64,000 nucleotides of DNA from Salinicoccus cyprini. GTDB lineage: Bacteria > Bacillota > Bacilli > Staphylococcales > Salinicoccaceae. The stretch lies in NCBI RefSeq assembly GCF_007713705.1, contig NZ_VMSJ01000005.1:1-64000 (forward strand), in the 5' to 3' direction. How positions within the stretch are numbered: position 1 is the stretch's first letter; each line of letters starts with the position of its first letter. The notes beneath the pieces are model-generated. The model was not told the origin of the DNA. It saw only the letters and a list, made by a program, of their open reading frames with translations, and ran no database searches. A program made the translations under genes and the position numbers. Positions 56,983 to 62,816 of the stretch are shown here, piece after piece.

Positions 56983-57782
56983 AGCAATCCCCCATTAGAT
57001 AGATTCACTGCAATGCCGAAGGCGCTGCTGTTGTATTCCCCGCCACTGAGCAATGGATAGTCGTGGTTCAGGAACGCCTGGAAATAGAAGCCGTTGTAGT
57101 AGGACTGGGGCGAACGGAACGACAGGTCGAGGATGAATTTCATATCGTATTTCGCGAGCAGCTGCTTCAGTTCCTCCATGAAACGCATGATATCACTGTC
57201 GCCGAATTCCGCATTCACCAGGTCGATCTGGTCGCTCACCTTGGCCGATAGCAGGGTGTAGAGGGAATGCGTGCCACCAAGCCGTTTTTTTATTTCCGAC
57301 AGGTTTTTCTCGTGGACGAGCGTACGGATGTCAGCATCGAGCGCATATTTTTCGATATACAGATCAAGCAGCGTATCGTCGTTCACAACGATGGACTGGA
57401 ATGTTTCGTCATATCTTTCCGTGATGAACGACAGGTGCATATCGATGCCTGAAAGAATCTCTTCGTTGGAGGGACGATACAGTTCGACACCTGCCTGATA
57501 GAAAGTTTTATAGTCCCTTACCACCGGTCCGAAGTAGCCGAAGAAGCGGTCGTCGAGTGTATAGTTTTCATTGTAGTTCAAAAGCGAGCGCGTCCAGTCG
57601 CTGCGGATGGAGAAGAGCTGTTCATTCTTCTCGAAGATGATGGTTGAAGAATGATGCCGCTTGTCGTCGATATTGAACGGTTCCACCATATTCATATCGA
57701 CCAGCTGATAGTTCTCATCAGCAAGCAGCTGTGTATAATCCTGTGCAAATTTCAGTCGTCGGATGATCAGTTCATTTTTCAT
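56979..57782 (-). CDS. hisZ: ATP phosphoribosyltransferase regulatory subunit, short
   Basis: A HisS-like paralogue that forms a hetero-octamer with short HisG and carries histidine feedback inhibition. FNIDDKRHHSSTIIFEKNEQLFSIRSDWTRSL and FGYFGPVVRDYKTFYQAGVELYR correspond to class II core motifs without charging capacity. At 267 residues it is well below the 380-400 of Bacillus HisZ, apparently losing the C-terminal part. First gene of the operon with AGGAG upstream. Confidence 0.85.
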   Translation of the reverse strand: MKNELIIRRLKFAQDYTQLLADENYQLVDMNMVEPFNIDDKRHHSSTIIFEKNEQLFSIRSDWTRSLLNYNENYTLDDRFFGYFGPVVRDYKTFYQAGVELYRPSNEEILSGIDMHLSFITERYDETFQSIVVNDDTLLDLYIEKYALDADIRTLVHEKNLSEIKKRLGGTHSLYTLLSAKVSDQIDLVNAEFGDSDIMRFMEELKQLLAKYDMKFILDLSFRSPQSYYNGFYFQAFLNHDYPLLSGGEYNSSAFGIAVNLSNGGLL

Positions 57783-57800
57783 GTGGAATCTCCTTTAATA

Positions 57801-57816
57801 CTTTAGCGTGATAAAG
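57801..57816. promoter_or_regulatory. CTTTA-N6-TAAAG palindrome in the his leader (candidate YerC/HisR operator 1)
   Basis: CTTTA, six bases (GCGTGA), TAAAG. It lies about 11-26 bases downstream of the predicted his start, a classic roadblock position. Confidence 0.65.
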
Positions 57817-57833
57817 AATAATCAATAAGTTTG

Positions 57834-57862
57834 ATGATAGCAAAATAAACTGACAATGACAA
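57834..57862 (-). promoter_or_regulatory. his operon promoter
   Basis: On the minus strand TTGTCA (complement of 57857-57862), a 17-base spacer and TATCAT (complement of 57834-57839) with an extended TGC; start predicted near 57827. Confidence 0.75.
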
Positions 57863-57888
57863 GATGTTTGATGCAATTTTGTTTAATA

Positions 57889-57904
57889 CTTTAAAACGCT
57901 AAAG
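57889..57904. promoter_or_regulatory. CTTTA-N6-TAAAG palindrome over the yerC -35 (candidate operator 2)
   Basis: CTTTA, six bases (AAACGC, whose complement GCGTTT matches site 1 in four of six), TAAAG. It covers the -35 of the yerC promoter, implying autoregulation. Confidence 0.65.
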
Positions 57905-57918
57905 TGATTTGTTATGAT
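57890..57918 (+). promoter_or_regulatory. yerC promoter
   Basis: TTTAAA at 57890-57895, a 17-base spacer and TATGAT at 57913-57918 with an extended TG motif. Confidence 0.55.
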
Positions 57919-57942
57919 AATCGTATTAATGGAGGGAAGTAT

Positions 57943-58230
57943 ATGCAGATAGATAAACTGAGGGGCAAAGAGCTGGATGATCTGTTCGAGGGGATACTGA
58001 AGCTTGAATCGGTTGAGGAATGCTACCACTTTTTCGACGATTTATGTACGACGAACGAACTCGTTTCATTGAAGCAGCGTTTCCAGGTGGCCAAGATGAT
58101 GAAGGAAGGATACACGTATTCAAAAGTGCAGGAGGAAACGGGCGCTTCGAGTGCGACAGTCTCCCGCGTAAAGCGGTGTCTCGACTATGGCAGCGAAGGC
58201 TACCACACAATCATCGACCGGATGGAATGA
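57943..58230 (+). CDS. YerC/TrpR-family regulator, probable histidine operon repressor
   Basis: 95 residues of the YerC/YecD branch of the TrpR superfamily. The helix-turn-helix is TYSKVQEETGASSATVSRVKRCL (helix-turn-helix from about residue 57), preceded by SLKQRFQVAKMM. ATG 57943 follows GGAGGG. Divergence from the his operon, with two matching palindromes between, makes control of histidine synthesis the natural role; comparative genomics has proposed YerC-type proteins as HisR. This is inference, not shown by sequence. Confidence 0.88.
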   Translation: MQIDKLRGKELDDLFEGILKLESVEECYHFFDDLCTTNELVSLKQRFQVAKMMKEGYTYSKVQEETGASSATVSRVKRCLDYGSEGYHTIIDRME

Positions 58231-58263
58231 ATGACTTTGACCTGGTCAAAGTCATTTTTTTCA
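58231..58263 (+). terminator. yerC terminator
   Basis: ATGACTTTGAC pairs with GTCAAAGTCAT around CTG, followed by seven Ts. Confidence 0.92.
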
Positions 58264-58270
58264 GTAAAAA

Positions 58271-58299
58271 TTAACGGAATTATCTAAAATGGGTATGAT
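58271..58299 (+). promoter_or_regulatory. Promoter of the small membrane protein gene
   Basis: TTAACG at 58271-58276, a 17-base spacer and TATGAT at 58294-58299; the leader would be only about 11 bases. Confidence 0.5.
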
Positions 58300-58316
58300 A
58301 TTAAAAAAGGAATGGG

Positions 58317-58598
58317 GTGTTGGGATTGGGAAGACGAATCATCAACAGTGCTGCTGCTTCGCTGGTGACAACTCTCGCTGTTTTGACAGTCAGCTTTCTG
58401 ATACTGCTATTTTCGAGTGCAGAAATTGATCGTCGTACCGGATATTTCGGGGCGATATTCTTCGAAGGTATACCGACGTCTCCAGATGCCTTCAATATGA
58501 CGTTTGGAATCAGCAATATAATGCCTGTCATTTTTACATTCATCGCTCTTACAGTGACCTATTATTTCATCCTCCGGTTGTTTTCAAAGAAGGGATAG
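58317..58598 (+). CDS. Small membrane protein of unknown function
   Basis: I do not recognise this protein. It is 93 residues with two hydrophobic helices, about 16-34 (LVTTLAVLTVSFLILLF) and 68-87 (MPVIFTFIALTVTYYFIL), separated by a polar extracytoplasmic segment (EIDRRTGYFG, FFEGIPTSPDAFN), and ends in a basic LFSKKG. GTG 58317 is supported by AGGA 5 bases upstream; TTG codons at 58320 and 58326 are alternatives. It has its own promoter and lies between yerC and a convergent phosphoesterase gene. Confidence 0.65.
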   Translation: MLGLGRRIINSAAASLVTTLAVLTVSFLILLFSSAEIDRRTGYFGAIFFEGIPTSPDAFNMTFGISNIMPVIFTFIALTVTYYFILRLFSKKG

Positions 58599-58619
58599 CA
58601 CATTCTGATACAGTGAATA

Positions 58620-59429
58620 TCATATTTCAACCACTCTGAACGTGTTTCTGACTTCTGCAGTCAGGTCATCCGTCCGCCACTCCCGCTGATAGCCGAGGCA
58701 CGGACAGATATACCGGATGCCGTCTTCTTCAAACTGATGGCGGAAATGGACGTGTCCCATGATGCTGTAGCGGATGGGGTAGTCCTTATAGAAGGTGTCG
58801 AAATCGGATGTACCGATGAAGGCATTGTAGAAGTCGAACAGTCTGTGGGGTGTGGGCACGGTGAATCTGTGATGGGTCACGACATGGGTCATCAGTATGA
58901 CGTTGCGGTCTTTGACCGTCTCGAGGTCCTTCTGTACCGATTCGGCAAAGGTGCGGGAGAGTTCCGGATCATCGACCGGCCAGTCGATTCTGACCTTATC
59001 CTGCCATGTACCGCCGTAGAACTTACCGCTTGCAAGCTTCTCCAGGGTGAAGCGCGGATCGGCATAGGAGTAGTCATACCAGCCGCTATGGCCGACAATC
59101 GCCCAGTCATCGTCCAGGATGAGCGGAGACTCGATGAGGCATTGGGGATGTTCCTTGTAGAACCGGTACACTTCCGTGCTTGAAATACCTTCCGGCTGCC
59201 AGTAGTCGTGGTTGCCTGGAACAAAACGGATATCGATATCTGTCGATTCCATCAGAGACTGGATAAAATCAGAAGTGGTCCGGTAGTCATTGGAGATATC
59301 ACCGGCAATGAGCAGCAGGTCGATGTTTCGCCCGAGAATTTCACGGGACAGGACCTGCCTGAAGTCTTCTATTGTATATTCCGTCCTGATCCGATCGATA
59401 TGCAGATCGGCGATGATGCCTATTTTCAT
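58620..59429 (-). CDS. Calcineurin-like metallophosphoesterase
   Basis: A binuclear metal phosphoesterase, 269 residues. Ligand motifs run in the usual order: IIADLHIDR (about 4-12), IAGDISND, PGNHDYW, then ILMTHVVTHHRF and the closing GHVHFRH. The substrate cannot be inferred; homologues act on phosphoproteins, nucleotides or phosphodiesters. No visible operon partner. Confidence 0.88.
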   Translation of the reverse strand: MKIGIIADLHIDRIRTEYTIEDFRQVLSREILGRNIDLLLIAGDISNDYRTTSDFIQSLMESTDIDIRFVPGNHDYWQPEGISSTEVYRFYKEHPQCLIESPLILDDDWAIVGHSGWYDYSYADPRFTLEKLASGKFYGGTWQDKVRIDWPVDDPELSRTFAESVQKDLETVKDRNVILMTHVVTHHRFTVPTPHRLFDFYNAFIGTSDFDTFYKDYPIRYSIMGHVHFRHQFEEDGIRYICPCLGYQREWRTDDLTAEVRNTFRVVEI

Positions 59430-59535
59430 ATTATCTCTCCATCGTATTCATATACTGAAAAATTTTATGGGTATGACGGGTCGAAGTCAACTGAAGTGGA
59501 TTCAAAGAACCAGCATGCATATTTCCTAAAAGTGG

Positions 59536-59573
59536 AAATACGAGCCTCCTACACCAAGGAGGCTCGTATTTTT
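59536..59573. terminator. Long perfect hairpin between copZ and the phosphoesterase
   Basis: A 15-bp stem (AAATACGAGCCTCCT with AGGAGGCTCGTATTT) and a 6-base loop. It would end transcription from the HMA gene on the minus strand; the T tract is longer on the plus strand, where no gene needs it. Confidence 0.7.
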
Positions 59574-59602
59574 GACACCAGCTATGAGTTCTATTGCTGA
59601 CT

Positions 59603-59812
59603 TTAAGAGACTACCGGATATCCAAGTTTTTCGATGACTGCCTTCAGTTCATCCGGTGTTACTTTATTTTTATCGTAACCGGCTTTTACTTTGTTGGAGC
59701 TGAAGAGGACTTTCACTTCTTCGACACCCTCCATTTTCCCTACTTTGCCTTCGATTCTTTTGATGCAGGAAGGGCAGGTGAGGGGCTCCAATTGGAATTT
59801 GACTGTGTTCAT
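59603..59812 (-). CDS. Heavy-metal-associated (HMA) domain protein, CopZ-like
   Basis: A stand-alone ferredoxin-like HMA domain of 69 residues. The metal-binding loop is LTCPSC (C13 and C16), where copper chaperones usually have GMxCxxC; the rest (VEEVKVLFSSNKVKAGYD, ELKAVIEKLGYPV) follows the family. It is divergent from a P-type ATPase that has no N-terminal HMA domain, so it probably delivers metal to that pump. Which metal is unclear. GGAGAG precedes its ATG. Confidence 0.85.
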   Translation of the reverse strand: MNTVKFQLEPLTCPSCIKRIEGKVGKMEGVEEVKVLFSSNKVKAGYDKNKVTPDELKAVIEKLGYPVVS

Positions 59813-59842
59813 TTCAATCTCTCCTTTATTTTTTCTATCTCA

Positions 59843-59848
59843 AGTATA
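59843..59848 (-). promoter_or_regulatory. -10 element of the HMA gene promoter
   Basis: TATACT on the minus strand (complement of 59843-59848), start predicted at 59836. The -35 position reads AGGAAT, which is poor, as expected for an activator-dependent promoter. Confidence 0.6.
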
Positions 59849-59870
59849 GAATGTCCATTCATATCATTCC

Positions 59871-59884
59871 TTGACGCCCATCAA
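59871..59884. promoter_or_regulatory. FNR/FLP-like box 1
   Basis: TTGAC-GCCC-ATCAA, one mismatch to TTGAT-N4-ATCAA. Its centre (59877.5) is at -41.5 from the predicted HMA gene start at 59836. Confidence 0.7.
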
Positions 59885-59916
59885 TTTTTTTAAAAGGAAA
59901 AAATAAACTCTGATCC

Positions 59917-59930
59917 TTGATGGGGGTCAA
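59917..59930. promoter_or_regulatory. FNR/FLP-like box 2
   Basis: TTGAT-GGGG-GTCAA, one mismatch to TTGAT-N4-ATCAA and the complement of box 1 but for one base. Its centre (59923.5) is at -41.5 from the predicted ATPase gene start at 59965. Confidence 0.7.
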
Positions 59931-59952
59931 GTTATTCTCCGTTGAAATTACC

Positions 59953-59958
59953 TATGAT
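59953..59958 (+). promoter_or_regulatory. -10 element of the P-type ATPase promoter
   Basis: TATGAT, start predicted at 59965; the -35 position (AGTTAT) is weak. Confidence 0.6.
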
Positions 59959-60002
59959 AAGAGTGTAAGAAAAATACACAGAAAAAGAGGAGATGAACAG
60001 AA

Positions 60003-61898
60003 ATGGCACATTTCATTCATAAATATAAAAGGACGATTACTTTTCTTTCTGCACTACTGCTGGCCCTGGCATTTATTCTATACTTCACGGATCATGATGC
60101 CGTGCGGAAGTTCACATTAATCATTGCGACTGTCATGGCAGGACTGCCGATTGCCATGAAGGCCTACCAGGCAATCCATATGAAAGCATTCACCATTGAA
60201 GTCCTGGTTGTGATTGCGGTCATCGGTGCGCTTTTCATCGGGGAATATGTGGAGTCGGCTGTCGTGACGTTCCTGTTCCTGTTTGGAGATCATCTGGAAG
60301 CACGTACGTTGGAAAAAACCCGTTCTTCCCTGAAAGACCTGGTGGATATGGCGCCACAGGAGGCGACCGTACTACGTAATGGTACCAGTCTGATGGTGCC
60401 GGTGGGGTTAGTGGCCGAAGGCGACCGTGTCATCGTCCGTAGCGGTGGGAAAGTGCCGGTGGATGGTAGAATTATCATTGGACAGGTTGCGCTGAACGAA
60501 GCGGCCATCACAGGCGAATCTGTGCCGGTGTCCAAAAAACCTGGGGATATCGTATTCAGCAGTACGATTGTGGAAACCGGCTATATGGAAATGATCGCTG
60601 AAAAAGTCGGGGATGATACAACATTCGCAAAAATTATTGAACTTGTGGAAGAAGCACAGGAATCAAAAACGAAAACAGAAAAATTCCTGGACAGATTCGC
60701 TGATATCTATACACCTGCAGTAATTGTGCTGTCCATTCTGGTGTATATTCTGACAAGAGACCTGCATCTCGCAATCACTTTCCTTGTTATCGCTTGTCCA
60801 GGTGCGCTGATCATCGGTGCACCGGTTTCCAGTGTGGCGGGTATAGGCAATGGTGCGAAGAATGGGGTGCTGATCAAAGGCGGCGAAGTGATGGACCGCT
60901 TCTCGAAAGTCGATACGCTCGTATTTGACAAGACGGGTACATTGACCAGAGGACAACCGGCAGTGACAGACATCAAAGTATTTCATGCCTATAATGAGCA
61001 GGAACTGCTTCAATGGGTGGCGCAGGCGGAGATGGTGTCTGAACACCCTCTTGGACAGACGATTGTCAAAGAAGCGCAAGATCTGGGGATGGCTCTCGAC
61101 CAGGAACCTGAACATGTTGAGGTCATCAAAGGCAACGGACTGACAGCTGCCATGGAAAGGCGTGTTCTGACAATCGGCAACCGCAACCTGATGGCAGCGA
61201 AAAATATCGTCATCCCAGCGGAAGTAGAAGCTTATGCGGTAGAACGAGAAAAGGCCGGGAATACCGCAATCTTTGCAGCCGTGGGCAAGGAGGTGGCGGG
61301 CATCTTCTCGATTGCCGATGAGATTCGTGAAGATGCGGTGGCAGCACTTGCTCAGATGAGAAAAAGTGGCATCCAAAGAATCATCATGCTGACTGGTGAC
61401 AACCAGCATACAGCTGAACGGGTCGCCACAAGCCTCGGATTAGATGAATTCCATGCCGAACTGCTGCCGGAAGACAAAGTGTCTTTCGTAAAACAATTGA
61501 AAGAACAAGGGCATGTAGTGGCCATGGCAGGGGATGGTATCAATGACGCACCAGCAATCGCTGCAGCGGATATCGGTCTCGCGATGGGTGAAGGCGGTAC
61601 AGACATCTCGATGGAAACTGCAGATATCGTCCTGATGGCCGATAGGCTGATGCAGTTTTCCCACGCCTATTCATTATCAAAAGCAACACTCCGTAATATG
61701 AAACAGAATACCTCCTTTGCCGTCGGCATCGTCGCCATTCTGCTGACCGGTGTGCTTATGGGTTCGGTCCATCTGGCGTCCGGCATGTTCATCCACGAAG
61801 CGAGCGTCCTCATTGTCATCTTGAATGCTATGCGGCTGATGGGTTTCAATCGACCATCCAAAAAATCAAGAGAGTCTATGAAATTGCTGCATACATGA
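60003..61898 (+). CDS. P1B-type heavy-metal-transporting ATPase with a CPG membrane motif
   Basis: 631 residues. The actuator TGES lies at 170-173, the phosphorylation site DKTGT at 309-313, the P1B-specific SEHPLG at 346-351 and the hinge GDGINDAP in the last third. Six to eight helices are expected. There is no N-terminal HMA domain. The intramembrane metal motif is CPG (C265-G267, ACPGALIIGAP) where CopA and CadA have CPC, so metal and direction cannot be assigned by rule. GGAG precedes the ATG. An FNR-like box and a Crp/Fnr gene downstream suggest redox or metal-responsive control. Confidence 0.9.
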   Translation: MAHFIHKYKRTITFLSALLLALAFILYFTDHDAVRKFTLIIATVMAGLPIAMKAYQAIHMKAFTIEVLVVIAVIGALFIGEYVESAVVTFLFLFGDHLEARTLEKTRSSLKDLVDMAPQEATVLRNGTSLMVPVGLVAEGDRVIVRSGGKVPVDGRIIIGQVALNEAAITGESVPVSKKPGDIVFSSTIVETGYMEMIAEKVGDDTTFAKIIELVEEAQESKTKTEKFLDRFADIYTPAVIVLSILVYILTRDLHLAITFLVIACPGALIIGAPVSSVAGIGNGAKNGVLIKGGEVMDRFSKVDTLVFDKTGTLTRGQPAVTDIKVFHAYNEQELLQWVAQAEMVSEHPLGQTIVKEAQDLGMALDQEPEHVEVIKGNGLTAAMERRVLTIGNRNLMAAKNIVIPAEVEAYAVEREKAGNTAIFAAVGKEVAGIFSIADEIREDAVAALAQMRKSGIQRIIMLTGDNQHTAERVATSLGLDEFHAELLPEDKVSFVKQLKEQGHVVAMAGDGINDAPAIAAADIGLAMGEGGTDISMETADIVLMADRLMQFSHAYSLSKATLRNMKQNTSFAVGIVAILLTGVLMGSVHLASGMFIHEASVLIVILNAMRLMGFNRPSKKSRESMKLLHT

Positions 61899-62024
61899 TC
61901 TTGGAGAGAGGAAGGATCGAGACATCCATCTTTTCACATCAAGTCTTCGAGTGGGTTAATGGTATTTAGGACTGGCAATTGAGTAGAATAGTAGATATAG
62001 AACAACGCATAGAGGGGGATAAGC

Positions 62025-62738
62025 ATGGAGCATCGGGAATTGTGCAGTCATACAGTGGAAAACAACAGAAAAGCCGCTCACTCATGTGTTTCCATCGTTC
62101 CGATCTTCAACCATCTTCAAGAGGAAGAAATGAAGAAAGTCGTGAAAGCAACCCGTCCGATATCTTTAAAAAGGGGCGAGTCCTTATACCAGGCTGGAGA
62201 TGTCTCGGATTCCTTATATATTATTCACCAAGGGAAGATTAAAATCTACCGTCTCTCTGAGAATGGAAAAGAGCAGCTGATCAGAATTTTGCAGCCAGGC
62301 GATTTTACAGGTGAACTTGCCCTTTTTACGGAATCGATACATGAAGTTTATGCAGAAGCCATGGAAAAGACGGAGATCTGCAGCATACACCGTACGGATC
62401 TGCACTTACTCCTAAGGAAATTTCCGGACATTTCATTGAAAATACTGAGTGAGTTCTCAAATCGGCTTGAACGGACAGAACTTCAAATGACAAGTTTTGT
62501 CACAGAAGATATAGAGACACGTATTGCTTCCTATCTGGCTCAACAAGTGGAGGAAAATGAATCTACAGATTTCAAGCTATCCATGTCACGGAAGGATCTT
62601 GCCTCGTTCCTTGGAACCACACCTGAAACGATCAGCCGGAAACTTGCCAAGTTCGAAGATGCGGGATGGATTGAACAAGAAGATCACCGTGTGATCCGTA
62701 TTTTGAATCAGGAGGCTCTATTGACTGCCGATGATTAA
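62025..62738 (+). CDS. Crp/Fnr-family regulator, FLP-like
   Basis: 237 residues: an N-terminal cysteine-bearing leader (C7, C21), a cyclic-nucleotide-type beta-barrel (LYQAGDVSDSLYIIHQGKIK, GDFTGELALFTE), C119, a long dimer helix and a C-terminal Crp winged helix with SRKDLASFLGTTPETISRKL as the recognition region. It has too few N-terminal cysteines for an FNR 4Fe-4S cluster; FLP of lactic acid bacteria instead uses a Cys pair as a thiol switch. GAGGGGG precedes the ATG. Probably activates the HMA and ATPase promoters. Confidence 0.9.
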   Translation: MEHRELCSHTVENNRKAAHSCVSIVPIFNHLQEEEMKKVVKATRPISLKRGESLYQAGDVSDSLYIIHQGKIKIYRLSENGKEQLIRILQPGDFTGELALFTESIHEVYAEAMEKTEICSIHRTDLHLLLRKFPDISLKILSEFSNRLERTELQMTSFVTEDIETRIASYLAQQVEENESTDFKLSMSRKDLASFLGTTPETISRKLAKFEDAGWIEQEDHRVIRILNQEALLTADD

Positions 62739-62768
62739 TAGGACGGATGGAAATTATAATCCGTAAAT

Positions 62769-62805
62769 AAAAAAGACAGACCCGCGGGCCTGTCTTTTAT
62801 TCTTA
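62769..62805. terminator. Bidirectional terminator
   Basis: AAAAGACAG pairs with CTGTCTTTT, with an inner CCC/GGG, between the convergent Crp/Fnr and nupC genes. Confidence 0.85.
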
Positions 62806-62816
62806 CTCTGTAATTG

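Noticed and set aside
57783-57942. Histidine T-box before hisZ
   Set aside because: No T-box core or terminator stem; instead a strong promoter and two palindromes fit repressor control.
59536-59573. The long perfect hairpin as a CRISPR or mobile-element repeat
   Set aside because: It is present once, has no spacers or flanking duplications, and is explained as a terminator after the HMA gene.
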